A stretch of DNA of 64,000 nucleotides, from positions 112,984,447 to 113,048,446 of the forward strand of contig NC_080164.1 in the NCBI RefSeq assembly GCF_950295315.1, in the 5' to 3' direction. Origin of the DNA: Erinaceus europaeus (lineage: Eukaryota > Chordata > Mammalia > Eulipotyphla > Erinaceidae). The notes under the pieces are model-generated. The model saw only the letters and a program-made list of their open reading frames with translations. It had not been told where the DNA came from and ran no database searches. Position numbers and translations under genes: made by a program. Positions 46,722-59,524 of the stretch are shown piece after piece; position 1 is the first letter of the stretch; each line of letters starts with the position of its first letter.

Positions 46722-48909
46722 CAAAGTAAAAACCCTTGGTTGCAACAACTACAACATCAATAACAATAATAACCTCATAAATAAAACAAGGGCAACAAAA
46801 GGGGATAAATAAGTAAATATTAAAAAAAAACCCTGGGTTGAATGTGAGGGTAGATGTTCAGATTCACAGGGCAGAGGTAAGGGAGTGGAGATGGGATGGG
46901 ACACAGTCTTTTGGTGGTGGGAATGGTGTTTATGTATTCCTATTAATTTGTAGTAATATAAATCACTAATTAATATGAGAGGGGAAAATTGATTGAATGT
47001 CTCAAGCTTTTTAAATCACAGACTGGGTCTTTTTAATACATAGGCTGAGTCTTTGATATGTTGACTCTTAAAAGCTTAGACCAGGGAAAACAGAAGCAAC
47101 CGTGGGACAGCTATATAGAAATAATATCAAAGGACATGAATTATGGTGGTGTTGTGTATGATACAGAAAATCCTAACAAAAGGACATTTCCAAGCTATCC
47201 CAATTTCCAGATAATATGATTATAGCAATAACTGTATATTGCCTTCTTAAACCCTAAGACAGCAGGAACCTCCCACTTCCTCTATAGAGCGTATATTTCC
47301 CCCAGTCCTGTAACATCTAGAGTGAGGCTCACTTTCCTGCATGTTTTTCTCAATATATACCAAATGATATAGCATCTGCTGATATCAGCCTAATCAACGC
47401 AATGAGTACCACCTCAGCATGCTTCACTTCAGACTGTGTCCTGAGATGTCAGTCATGGAATGTCAACCCTTCAGCTTCATTACAGGGGTGAGACCTTTCC
47501 TTTCATAGGATTCTATAATTCCATTCCAGGCCGTTCACTTCCCAACAAAGTCTCAAAACCTAGATGTAGACCAGGTCCCATGAGATAGGGCATATGTTTA
47601 TATGTATCTATAAATTAGGGCAAAATATATACCTGAAAGCAAAAGTACACAATAGTCTACAGTGAGTGAAGTTCATAATGAAATAGTGTCTACTTAGACT
47701 TAGATACCCTCCTCACCTACTTCCTATTACACTTCCCTCACTCACTCCCAAGCTAACTTTATCAAAGCAAGGACTACAAAAGCTGAATAAGGGCAAGAAA
47801 CTGGCATACTTTAACTATGGCTCTTTAGTTACTATCAGGCCACCCCATCAGCTGGGGCCCTATTCTAGGAGTCCTGAGATTCCCAAACAGACATGATGGG
47901 CCTAGACCTCGAGTAAATCCCTCTCTCCATTGTTACTGGTCATCTTTATCAGGAACAACAAAACAAGACCCTTTTTTGGGCCCCCATAGGACCTTGCCCT
48001 CAACTTGGATCAGCAACAGTAGAGATTGTTCCATCCCCTGAAGGGAGGCTGGATAACATACGCTATGCTACAGTTGAGGAAGATGGGTCCTGATATTGGA
48101 GCAGCTTGGAATGTTCCTACTGATCACCACAGAATGTTAGGTCAGATATACAGGGATGCAGAGGTCACACAGGCTCTTAAGCTGAATATGGGCCCCAGAT
48201 CAGATCAAATTGATGGGGTTTATAATCAACAATGTTTATACACCTTTCACATATTTGGGAACTGCTCTCTTCCCAGATTTAGCTTTCTGGTCCTTTTACC
48301 AGCCATGACATCATCTCCTCATATAATAACTAGGATCCACCTGCATATCAGATTTCAGGCTCAGGGAAAAAAAAAAACCTACTATAGCCACAGGCACTTC
48401 TGTATATAACTAAAACATGCCTACTAGCTATCTACAGAATGGAGACCTCCCCTCCCAACTCTTCATCTGCAGTACTCCAGCCTTTAGGTTAAGATTAGTC
48501 AACAACTTGTTTGGCTTATATGTTAACTCTCTTTTCAGCTACCAGGTTCCAGATGCTAGAAAGATGACAACCTAACTTCCCTGGGCAGACAACCCCAACA
48601 AGGTGTTGTGGAGCTGCGATTCCCTATAACCCTGCCAACTAGGAAAAGAGAGACAGGCTGGGAGTATGAATTGACCTTTCAATACCCATGTTCAGTGGAG
48701 ATGCAATTACAGAAGCCAGACTTTCCACCTTCTACATCCCACAATGACCTTGGGCCCATACTCCCAGAGGATTAAAGAATAGGAATGCTATCAGGGGAGG
48801 GGATGGGATACAGAGTTCTGGTGGTGGGAATTGTGTGAAGTTGCACCCCTCTTATCCTATGGTTTAGTCAGTGTTTCCTTTTTATAAATAAATAATAATA
48901 AAAAAAAAG
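46722..48909 (+). mobile_element. L1 3' UTR, first copy of the cluster
   Basis: Runs from 'aaagtaaaaaccc' to 'ctatggtttagtcagtgttt' and an A-rich tail. A SINE tail (46,738-46,828) is inserted near its start. Confidence 0.9.
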
Positions 48910-49686
48910 AATAGGAACACTATCAAGGGAGGGAATAGGATACAGAGTTCTGGTGGTAGGAATTGTGTGGAGTTGTATCCCTCTTATCCTATGGTTTTGT
49001 CAGTGTATTCTTTTTTATAAATAAAATTAATAAGTTAATTAATTTTTTAAAAGCTTAGATCAGGGAGAACAGTAGGAACCGGTGGCACAGATATATACAA
49101 TATATACAAATAATATCAAGGGACATAAAATTTGGTGATGTTGTATATGATACAGAAAATTCTAACAAAGGGATATTTCAAAAGCCAAATAATGTAATTA
49201 TAGCAATAAATATCTATTGCCTTTTAAACCCTAATAGCAGGAACCTCGGGCTTACTCTTTAGAGCCTATATTTTCCCCATTACGGGGACCTCTAGGGTGG
49301 GGCTCATTTTACTGCATTCTTCTCTCCATTCATACCAAATGATATTGCATCTGCCGCAATATCTAATCAACCTAATCAATGCAATGAGTACCACCTCAGC
49401 ATGCTTCACTTCAGACTGTGTCCAGAGACGTCAGGCATGGAATGTCAACCCTTCAGCCTCATTACTCGGGTGAGACCTTTCTTTCCTAGGATACTCTAAT
49501 TGCATGCCAGGTGGTTCACTTCCTAACAAAGTCCCAAAACCTAGATATAGACCAGGTCCCATGAGATAGAGCATATGTTCACATGTATCCATAAATTAGG
49601 GCAAGACATATACCTGAAAGCAAAGGTACACGATAGTCTGCAGTAAGTCAGTATAAAGTTCATAATGAAATAGTGTCTACTCCCAC
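48910..49686 (+). mobile_element. Partial L1 3' UTR pieces, out of order
   Basis: 48,910-49,034 repeats only the last ~125 bp of the L1. 49,045-49,686 then repeats an internal 3' UTR stretch (from 'aaaagcttagatcagggaga' to 'gaaatagtgtctact'), which ends abruptly. Confidence 0.85.
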
Positions 49687-52600
49687 CTAAGGACATCTTT
49701 GATGCAAAAAACCCAGTTGCAAGGAAGACTAAAAGAGAAACAAACCAATGAGACTACATCAAATTGAAAAGCTTCTGCCATGCCAATGAAACTATCACAC
49801 AAAGAGACCCCTCACAGAATGGGAGAAGATCTTCACATGCCATACATCAAACAAGAGACTAATCACCAAAATATACAAAGAGCTCAGAAAACTTAGCACC
49901 ATAAAGACAAATGACCCCATCCAAAAATGGGCAGAGGATATGAACAGAATATTCAGTACAGAAGAGATCCAAATGGCTAACAAACACATGAAAAATTGCT
50001 TCAGGTTGCTGATTGTCAGAGAAATGCAAATAAAGACAACATTGAGATGCCACTTCACTCCTGTGAGAATGGCATACATCAAAAAGGACAGCAGCAACAA
50101 ATGCTGGAGAGGCTGTGGGGACAGAGGAACCCTTCTGCACTGCTGGTGGGAACATAAACTGGTCCAGCCTCTGTGGAGAGCAGTCTGGAGAACTCTCACA
50201 AGGCTAGACATGGACCTTTCATATGACCCAGTAATCTGTCTCCTAGGGATATACCCCAAAGACTCCATAATACCCAACCAAAAAGAAATGTGTACACCTA
50301 TGTTCATAGCAGCACAATTCATAAAAGCTAAAACCTGGAAACAATCCAGGTGCCCAACAACAGATAAGTGGTTGAGAAATCTGTGGTCCGTATACAAAAT
50401 GGAATACTACGCAGCTATTAAGAACAATGAACCCACCCCTTCTCTGACCCATCTTGGATGGAGCTAGAAGGAATTATGTTAAGTGGGCTATGTCTGAAAG
50501 ATAAAGGTGAGTATGGGATGATCCCACTCATAAAAAGAAGTTGAGAAAGAATAAGAGAAAGGGAAACTCAAAGCAGGATTTGACTGAATTTGGAGTAGGC
50601 ACCAAAGTAAAAACCCTGGGTTAAGGGTGAGGGTGGCTGTTCAGCTTCACGGGGCAGTGGGGGGGGTGGGGTGGGATGGGACACAGTCTTTTGGTGGTGG
50701 GAACGGTGTTTATGTACATTACTATCAATTTGTAGTCATATAAATCACCATTTAATTAATATGAAAAGAGAAAAATTGATTAAATGTCTCAAATTTTTTA
50801 ATCACAGACTGAGTCTTTTTAATATATAGGCTGAATCTTTGATATGTTAACTCTATTAAAAGCTTAGACCAGGGAGAACAGAAGCAACTGGTGACACAGC
50901 TATATACAAATAATGTCAAAGGACATAAAGTATGATGATGTTGTGTATGATACAGAGAATCCTAACAAAGGGACATTTCCAAGCTATCCCAATTTCCAGA
51001 TATAAATGATTATAGCAATAACTGTATATTGCCTTCTTAAACCCTAAGACAGCAGGAACCTCCCACTTCCTCTGCAGAGCCTATATTTTCCCCAGTCCTG
51101 TAACCTCTAGCATGGGGCTCACTTTCCTGCATACTTCTCTTAATTCATACTAAATGATATTGCATCTGCTGATCCCAACCTAATCAATGCAATGAGTACC
51201 ATGAGTACCAAGCATGCTTCACTTCAGACTCTGTCCAGAGATGTCAGTCATGGAATGTCAACCCTTCAGCCTCATCACTTTTCATTCATAGTATTCTCTA
51301 ATTTCATTCCAGGTGGTTCACTTCCTAACAAAGTCCCAAATCCTAGATATAGACCAGGTTCTATAAGATAGAGTATATGTTCACATTTATCCATAAATTA
51401 GGGCAAAATACATACCTGAAAGCAAAAGTACACAATAGTCTACAGTGAGTGGAGTTCATAATGAAATAGTGTCTACTTAGACATAGATACCTTCCTCACC
51501 TACTTCCTATTACAGTTCTCTCACTCACTCCAAAGCTAACCTCATCAAACAAGGACTGCAAAAGCTGAATAAGGGCAAGAGACTGGCATACTTTAACAAT
51601 GACTCTTTAGTTACTATCAGGCCACCCCATCAGCTGGGGCCCTTAATCAGGGAGTCCTGAGATTCCCAGACATGATGGTCCTAGACATTGAATAAATCCC
51701 TCTCTCCATTGTTACCAGTCATTTCTATCAGGAACAATACAATAAACCCCTTTTGGGGCCCACATAGGACCTTGCCCTCAACTTGGATCAGCAATGGTAG
51801 AGATTGTTCCATCCTCAGAAGGGAAGCTGCACAATATACTTTATGCTACAGTTGAGGAAGATGGGTCCTGATATTGGGGCAGCTTGGAACTTTCCTACTT
51901 ATGACCACAGAATGTGAGCTCAGATCTACAGGGATGCAGAGGTCACATGGGCTCCGATGCTGAATATGAGCCCCAGATCACATCAAGTTGATGGGGTTTA
52001 CAATCAACAATATTTATACACCTTTCCCATGTTCTGGAGCTACTCTCTTCCCAGATCCAGCTTCCAGGTCCTTTTACCAGCCATGACATCATCTCCCAAG
52101 ACAATAATTAGGACCCATCTACATATTAGATTTCAGGCTCAGGCAAAAACATAAACAAAATAAATTCACTAGTATAGCCACAGGCCCTTTGAAATATAAC
52201 TCTGATTTCAGGGTAAAATAAAAAAGCTAGTATAGCTAGAGGCCCTTTGGAATATAAGTAAAATATACCTGCTAGCTATCTAAAAATGGAGGACCCCCCC
52301 AACTCTTCATCTGCACTATTCCAGCCTTTAGGTTCATGATTGGTCAACAATTTTTTTGGCTTTGTATGTAACTCTCTTTTAAACCACCAGGTTCCAGATA
52401 CTGATACCAGCCAGACTTCCCTGGACAGACAACCTCACCAATGTGTCCTGGAGTTCGCTTCCCCAGAACCCCACCCCACTAGGGAAAGAGAGAGGGAGGC
52501 TGGAAATATGGATCAACCTGTCAATGCCTATGCTGAGCGGGGAAGCAATTACAGAAGTCAGACTTTCCACTTTATGCATCCCACAATGACCTTGGGTCCA

Positions 52601-52781
52601 TATTCCCAGAAGGTTAAAGAATAGGAAAGCTATTGGGGGAAGTAATGGGATACAGAGTTCTGGTGGTGGGAACTGTGTGGAATTGTACCCCTCTTATCCT
52701 ATGGTTTTGTCAATGTTTCCTTCTTATAAATATATTTAAAAAGTAAAAAATAATTATACTCCTGTTATCTTAAAAAAAAAA
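49687..52781 (+). mobile_element. L1 ORF2 end and full 3' UTR, last copy of the cluster
   Basis: ORF2 C-terminus with an open 175-codon frame at 49,940-50,467 ([19 protein letters not shown]; the second His/Cys region altered), then a complete 3' UTR and a poly-A at 52,772-52,785, directly followed by the target duplication. Confidence 0.9.
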
Positions 52782-52880
52782 AAAAGCTTTCTTCGCACAG
52801 GTGGGGACTAGTAGGTCGAACCTAGGTCCTTATTCATTGTAACATGTGTGCTCAACCAAGTGTGCCAACACTTAGCCCCT
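52782..52880 (-). mobile_element. SINE, part 2
   Basis: Continuation of the SINE interrupted at 46,189. Confidence 0.85.
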
Positions 52881-53500
52881 TGTCAGATTTTTGCAGGTAT
52901 ATATATTTTTTGTTATAAATCACCCCATGGAGGTATGCTATTATGTTTCATTTCAGGTTTTAGTTAGATTAGAAAAGTTCCAAGAAGGATTCTTCCTGCA
53001 TCTGTGTCATTTACCTCTCACGCAGTGTCATTCACAGTGGCAGAGTCAGACAGCATCCTGAAATGGGACTCATAACCATGTTGTTTTGGAAACCCTGACA
53101 GACATCTTGTAACCATGTAGCCACATCCTAACAAATCTACTTAAATCCCAGTAAAGACAGAATGTAAGGATATGAAGAAATAGAGGTTATGAACCCTGAG
53201 CCCAAAAAGCCAGAGAAGCACACATGAATTAACTTGAAAACAATTACAGACCAACTTATAGTACAATTCAGCACCATCTCATGTATAGCTGGTGGCACAC
53301 TGCCAGAATATGCTCTTTCTAGCTCCATCCTGCCAATGTTTCTTGCCAGTCTGGCTCAACTGAAGAAACATTAGGAAAGCTGTGGCACTGACAGAAGATT
53401 CCAGGCTTAATTTCTCCTGTCTTTAAGATCTTCACTGCCCTCTCCTTGAACACCTCTGTGGGTTTTCACTCAGCATAGGTGTTTTTAAAAAGCTCAGGGT
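52881..53500. other. Stretch without gene or clear repeat
   Basis: No coding motif and no young repeat recognised. Confidence 0.5.
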
Positions 53501-53504
53501 CTGG

Positions 53505-53640
53505 GACTGGGGAGATAACATAATTATTAGGCAAAAGCTTTCAAGACTGAGGATCTGAGTTCCCAGGTTCAGTCCTCAGCACCACCATAAACCAGAAGTG
53601 AGTGTTGGTCCAGAAAAATAAAATATATATGTATATATGG
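53505..53640 (+). mobile_element. Second-family SINE, plus
   Basis: 'ctggggagataacataatta', 'gcaaaagctttcaagactga', 'ggttcagtcctcagcaccac' and an A-rich end. Confidence 0.75.
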
Positions 53641-53734
53641 CTATAAACATTGGATTTTGATCTTGTTAAAAGAATGTACCACTAGTGAAATATTATAAAC
53701 ATCTGTGATTTCAGTTCCTTATTTATAAACTGAG

Positions 53735-53865
53735 GATAATGATTTATTCAAAATTCATTCACCAAATATTAACTAAGCAGTGAATAGTGTTGGAAAAAGT
53801 GGTTGGGGCACAGCAGTAAAGAAGAGAGGCAAGTTCCTGCCTTCATTGATAATAGAAAGATATAA
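53735..53865 (-). mobile_element. L2-like remnant, minus
   Basis: 'aaattcattcaccaaatatt', 'ggcacagcagtaaagaag' and 'caagttcctgccttcattga' match, in order, the reverse of the mammalian L2 3' end as I know it. Confidence 0.55.
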
Positions 53866-53869
53866 ACAT

Positions 53870-53870
<1 letters not shown>

Positions 53871-53917
<47 letters not shown>

Positions 53918-53940
53918 CATGATAGGTAGATAGATGATAG
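53871..53940. repeat. (GATA)n microsatellite
   Basis: About twelve uninterrupted GATA units followed by imperfect ones, just upstream of the 21-bp array. Confidence 0.95.
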
Positions 53941-54049
53941 ATGACATATTCTATAAGGAATAAGCAGCATGTCTGCATTGGAAGATCAGAGAAAAGTAAG
54001 GAGCATGGGCAGAAAGAATGGCAGGCAAGTAGAAAGGAAGCTGCTATTT

Positions 54050-55485
54050 TGAAAAAAGTCAATGCCCCAGAGCCAAAGGCCAGCTCCCCAGAGCCAAAAG
54101 TCAATGCCACAGAGCCAAAGGTCATCTCCCCAGAACCAAAGGTGAATGCCCCAGAATCAAAGGTCAATGCCACAGAGCCAAAGGTCAATGCCAAAGAGCC
54201 AAAGGTCAATACCCCAGAGCCAAAGGTCAGTGCCAAAGAGCCAAAGGTCAAAGCCCCATAGCCAAAGTTCAGCGCTACAGAGCCAAAGGTCATTGCCTCA
54301 GAGCCAAAGGTCAATGCCCCAGAGACAAAGGTCAATGCCACATAGCCAAAGGTCAACACCCTAGAGCCAAAGGTCAATGCCACAGGGCCAATGGTCAAAA
54401 CCACAGAGCAAAAGGTCATCGCCCCAGAGCCAAAAGTCAACACTCCAGAGCCAAAGGTCAAAGCCACTGAGCCAAAGGTCCATGCCACATAGGTCAAAGG
54501 TCAACACCACAGAACCAATGGTCAATGCCACAGAGCCAAAGGTAATCATTCCAGAGCCAAAGGTCAATGCCCCAAAGCCAAAAGGTCCTCAGTCCAGAGC
54601 CAAAGGTCATCTCCACAGAGCCAAAGGTCATTGCCTCAGAGCCAAAGGCCATGTCCCAGTGTCAAAGGACATCTCCCCAGAGCCAAAGGCCAATGCTCCA
54701 GAGCCAAAGGTCAATGCCCCAGAGCCAAAGGTCATTGCCCCAGAGCCAAAGGTCAACACCCCAGAGCCAAAGGTCAGTGCCACATAGCCAAAGGTCAAAG
54801 CCACATAGCCAAAGGTCAAAGCCAAAGAGCCAAAAGTCATCGCCCCAGAGCCAAAGGTCAACACCCCAGAGCCAAATGTCAGCACTCCAGTGCCAAAGGT
54901 CATCTCCCCAGAGCCAAAGGTCAATGCCACAGAGCCAAAGTCATTGCCTCAGAGCCAAAGGTCCATGCCCCAGTGCCAAAGGTCATCTCCCCAGAGTCAA
55001 AGTTCAACGCCACAGAGCAAAAGGTCATCGCCCTAGAGCCAAAGGTCAATGCCACATAACCAAAGGCCCATGCCCCAGTGCCAACGGTCAATGCCACAGA
55101 GCTAAAGGTCATCGCCTCAGAGCCATAGGTCCTGGGTCATTGCCACAGTGCCAAAGATCATCACCTCAGTGCCAAAGATCAATGCCCGAACGCCAAAGGA
55201 CATCTCCCCAGAGCCAAAGTTCAATGGCACAGAGCCAAGCGTAAAAAGCACAGAGCAAAAGATTATCACCCCAGAGCCAAAGATCAATGCCCCAGAGCCA
55301 AAAGTCATCACCCCAGAGCAAAAGGTCAAAACCCCAGAGCTAAAGGTCAATACCACAGAGCCAAAGGTCAACACCCCAGAGCAAAAGGTCAACACCCCAG
55401 AGCAAAAGGTCAATGCCACAGAGCCAAATGTCATCGCCCCAGAGCAAATGGTCAATGCCCCAGAGCCAAAGGTCAACGCCCCACA
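54050..55485 (+). repeat. 21-bp coding-type minisatellite of locus B (~68 units)
   Basis: Units of 21 bp with consensus cagagccaaaggtcaatgcc plus c. The three plus frames read (PQSQRSM)n, (VNAPEPK)n and (CPRAKGQ)n. Minus frames are also open ((LTFGSGA)n and others). Longest frames: 225 codons at 54,567-55,244 (PQSQRSM frame) and 242 codons on minus. Variation is concentrated at the 'aatgcc' (atcgcc, aacacc, agtgcc) and 'ccagag' (acagag, caaaga) positions. A few units have indels (for example near 54,490, 54,585 and 54,945) that break the frame. The PQSQRSM frame is the one in register with the locus A single unit and its C-terminal peptide. Confidence 0.95.
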
Positions 55486-55850
55486 GCTGCACTCCCTCAT
55501 CACCTCCACCCAGCCACTCCAGCCTCACCCTTCCTCGGGAGAGAACCCATGAAGTCTGGGAAGCAGCTGGGCAGCCTGCCAGAGCCACTGCAGCTCCCCA
55601 TTATGCCATCCGATTTCGAAAGACAGAGCTCTGAAGATCAATACTGTGCCACTTCTGTTTCCCCTGGCTGCTCAGCAACAAGGTTGCTCCCAAGTAGCCC
55701 ACATCCCCACCCCCTCTGGTGCAGAAGATGGGTGCCCTCCCACAGGCTCCTTTGAAATCCTTCCCAGCCACTTCAGTGCAGTGAGGAGACCAGGACTGAA
55801 TGCCAGCCCCAGTATATGTTGAGAATGCTGGATTTGAAATCTAGATTTTA
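55486..55850 (+). pseudogene. C-terminal unique end of locus B
   Basis: Homologue of 34,530-34,897: 'TPSHSSL' in A corresponds to 'PPSHSSL' here, then 'LPEPLQLPIMPSDFERQ' is kept exactly. Between them the frame shifts by one relative to A, so the 21-bp PQSQRSM frame no longer reads into the conserved peptide. No kinase domain is found upstream of the array; the flank there is L2-like and microsatellite. Confidence 0.75.
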
Positions 55851-57154
55851 CTATGCAGCTATCAAGAACAATGAACCCACCTTCGCTGATCCATCATTGG
55901 ACAGAGCTAGAAGGAATTATCTTAAGTGAGCTAAGTCAGAAAGATAAAGATGAGTATGGGATGATCCCACTCATCAACAGAAGTTGAGTAAGAATATCTG
56001 AAAGGGAAACTAAAAGCAGGACCTGAGCAAATTGTAAGTAGGGCACCAAAGTAAAAACCCTGTGGTGAGGGGTAGACATGCAGCTTCCTGGGACAGTGGG
56101 GGGTGGGAGTGGGTGGGAGGGATGGGTCACAGTCTTTTGGTGGTGGGAATGGTGTTTATGTACACTCCTAGTAAAATGTAGTCATATAAATCACTAGTTA
56201 ATTCATACGAGAGGGGGAAAATTAATTGTATGTCTTGAAGTTTTTCAAAACACAAACTGAATCTTTTCAATATATAGGCTGTGTAATTGATATGCAGACT
56301 CTCTCAAAAGCCTAGACCAAGTAGATCAGAAGCAACCAATAGCACAGCTATATACAAGATACTGGGTACTGTACAGCAAACCATAACAAAAGGACTTTTC
56401 AAAGTTAACCCAATTACCAAACAATGTGATGATAACATTAACTATCGATTGTCTTTTGGAACCCTAAGACAGCAGGAACCTCACATCTCCACTATAGAGC
56501 CTCTACTTCCCCCAGTCCTGGAACCCTTGGATAGGGCCCACTTTCCCGTATGCCTCAAAGTCCCAAAATCTAGATATACACCAGTTTCTGTGAGAGAGAG
56601 CATATGTTCACACGTATCCGTAAACTACTGCAAAATATATGCCTGAAAGCAGAAGTGCACTAGAGTTTGCAGTGAGTACCCCCCTAACATTTCCTCTCCA
56701 CTATTCCAAGCTTTGGGTCCATGATTGCTCAACAATTTGTTTGGCTTCGTATGTTAACTCTCTTTTTAGTCACCAGGTTCCAGATGTCATCAGGATGCCG
56801 GCCAGGCTTCCCTAGACTGAAGACCCCACCAATGTGTCCTGGAGCTCCGCTTCCCCAGAGACCCACCCTACTAGGGAAAGAGAGAGGCAGACTGGGAGTA
56901 TGGACCAACCAGTCAACGCCCATGTTCAGCGGGGAAGCAGTTACAGAAGCCAGACCTTCCACCTTCTGCAACCCACAATGACCCTGGGTCCATGCTCCCA
57001 GAGGGATAGAGAATGGGAAAGCTATCAGGGGAGGGGGTGGGAAATGGAGATTGGGTGGTGGGAATTATATGGAATTGTACCCCTTCTACCCTATGGTTTT
57101 GTTAATTAATCCTTTCTTAAATAAAAAATAAAATAAAAAATAAAATAAAAAAAT
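55851..57154 (+). mobile_element. 5'-truncated L1 in the locus B 3' module
   Basis: Starts in the last ORF2 codons ('ctatgcagctatcaagaaca') and ends in an A-rich tail. Flanked by aaatctagatttt (55,837 and 57,155). It is the same subfamily as the L1 at 1-3,900 but lacks about 215 bp near 56,556. Locus A has the empty site at 34,884. Confidence 0.93.
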
Positions 57155-57470
57155 AAATCTAGATTTTTATTTTTTTATTTTTATTTTATATATTTCATAT
57201 TTTTATTTTAGTAAATTGTTAAATCACTGATGGTTGAAAAATCATCTCTGTTGTGTGCGCATCAGGCCCATATGAGACTTGGGTGATGGGGTAGGTGGTG
57301 TGTATGTGGCAATGGCCTTTGAAATAGTTATCATGTGGATTCTGGGGTGCCACGGGGTTTACAGAGAGCAGGGAGGGAGCCACATTGCAAGGCAAGAGGC
57401 AGAAATGGTATCAGCTGACCACAATTCTCAGGTGGCTGTTGTTCACTTTGGGGACTAAATTCTTCTTTGT
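57155..57470 (+). repeat. Distal part of the locus B 3' module
   Basis: Matches 34,884-35,185, including 'catcaggcccatatgagact', 'gccacattgcaaggcaagag' and 'aggggactaaatt'-type ends. Confidence 0.85.
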
Positions 57471-57475
57471 TTTTA

Positions 57476-58060
57476 ATTTTTATTTATAAAATGGAAGCAT
57501 TTATATGACCATAGGATAAGAGGGGTATAGTTCCACACAGTTCCTACCAATAGTACTCCATATCCCATCCCCTTCCTTGAAGGCTCACCTATTCTTTACC
57601 CCTCTGGGAGTATGGACCAGGATCATTATGGAGTACAGAACGTGGAAGGTCTGACTCTTGTAATTGATTCCCCTCTGAACATGGGTGTTAGCAGGTCAAT
57701 CTGTACTCCCAGCCTATCTCTTTCTTTCCCTAGTGGAATATGGATCTGGGGAGGCAAGGCTCCAGTAAACATTGGTGGGGTTGTCTGCCCAGGGAAGTCA
57801 GGTTAGCATCATGGTAGCATCTGGAACCTGGTGGTTGAAAAAAAGTTAAGGTATAAAGCAGAACAAATTGATGACTACTCATGAACTTAAAGGCAAGAAT
57901 ATTGCAGATAAAGATTTTGGGTTTCTGATTTGGAAAAAGTAAGTAGGTCTCTTTTAGGTATATTCCATGGGACCATGACTTTACTAGTTTTTGCCTGGAC
58001 CTGACATCTAGTACACAGGTGAACCCAAGTTATTGTCTGGGGAGATGGTGAATTCTAACC
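57476..58060 (-). mobile_element. L1 3' end, minus
   Basis: 57,476-57,835 is the reverse L1 terminus ('cataggataagaggggtata', 'gtatggaccaggatcattat'). The following ~220 bp are probably more internal 3' UTR. Confidence 0.8.
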
Positions 58061-58681
58061 CCTTGTGAAATGGTTGACCCCACATGTGAAGTCAGGGCTG
58101 GTGGGGGGGGGGGGGGCTGAAAGGCTGAGTTCTCTGACAGCAATGTCAGAAAAGGGCCTTAGCTCCCCCTCAGAGAGGGACCCCCGATACCTGGGTCTGT
58201 CCACATGTCCACAAGAAGCAGAAAGAGGGTCACAGAAGTGGAGACTGGCTACAGGGAATGTGGGTGCTTGACCAGCTCCCATTATGTCCTTAAGCATTTC
58301 CACCGGTCTATTTGGTTCTGTGTCTCCAAATTTTACAAAAACAAACTGTGACACCATTGCTACATCCAAATGTCCCTCCCCTTTTCCTTCTCTCTCTCCC
58401 TATGCTGTTAAAGTTGGAGTTCAGAGCCCTCTTGTCCTCTTCCTCCTGTCACTTCAACCCCACTGGGACTGTGGATCAAGATTGTTTTGGGGTGCAGAAT
58501 GTAGGAGTCCTGGCTTTTGTCATTGCTTTTATTCTGGACATGGGCATAGCCGGGTTGATCCATAACCCCAGACTAGCAATTATTTTTATAACGTATATCA
58601 TGGGCTTTATTTATTGAAATTTGTAAATCAACCGGTCTATTTGGTCTATTTTAGATGTCAGACTGATCTGAGAAACAACCC

Positions 58682-59166
58682 TGTTATTTAACTAAAAAAG
58701 GGTTTGTGGAGGGCTGCTGCAGTGTGTGTGAAAGGATTTACAGTGGAAGCTGGGAACTGGCTTAAACAGTACAAGGTTTATTAGGGTAAAACAGGTAAAA
58801 GGCAAAATAAGCAACTATCATCAAGGGTTAAGAGTATGCTAGGTCCATAAAGTCTGAGTATAGTTATCAAAATTTAGTCCCATAAGATAAACAATTATCA
58901 GCTCTGGTAAAGGTTGCTCATGGCTGTAAAGGGGTCTAAAACTTTAACAGCTAGCAGAGTCACATGTGTTCAGTTCCCAGGAGAAATAGCCATGGCACAT
59001 ACCTGGCACACCTATGCCCAGATGCATCTGACCAGGAGAAGCAGCAGTAGCCAAAGAGAGTGACCTGCTCAAGTCCCGTACTTGATACCTTCCCTTCTCT
59101 GTGTCCAGCCTCAGGCTGATGTCATTCATATGCTAATAATCCCAAACTCCTATTGGGGTCACAACA
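58682..59166 (-). mobile_element. Solo LTR in duplication copy 2
   Basis: On minus it runs TGTTGTGACCCC to TTAAATAACA, the same family as 17,038-17,575. Flanked by caaccc and caacct. Copy 1 shows the intact site 'gcaacctgagtcc' near 41,537. The 6-bp duplication points to an ERVK-type integrase. Confidence 0.85.
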
Positions 59167-59524
59167 CAACCTAAGTCCTTTGAGGTAATTGAGAAGGAAT
59201 CAGATCCAGGTGTTTCTTGTAGGGAGATGTGAACAAGCCCCATGAACCTGATGCTGACACGCAGTTCAAAGTGACAAAGGTTTTATTTTATGAAATTTTT
59301 AATAAACCTATGGTTTGAAAAAATCATCTCTTTGTGCTGTGTGCATCAGGCCCATATGAGACTTGGGTGACAGGGGTATGTGTATGGCAATGGTCTTTGT
59401 ATAGTTATCTTGGGGATCCTGGGGTGCCACTGGGGTTACAGAGAGCAGGGTTGGAGCCACAATTCACCATCATACTGCTCCTCTGTGGTCGATGGACATC
59501 TGGGACAGAGCTGGGGAGAGCTAG

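Noticed and set aside
54146..55244. Long open frames on both strands of the 21-bp array as genes
   Set aside because: A 21-bp repeat without stops is open in several frames by construction. The frames overlap and none joins an upstream start and the downstream conserved end without a shift.
54050..55485. CRISPR-like array
   Set aside because: The units are contiguous, with no unique spacers, and the context is mammalian.
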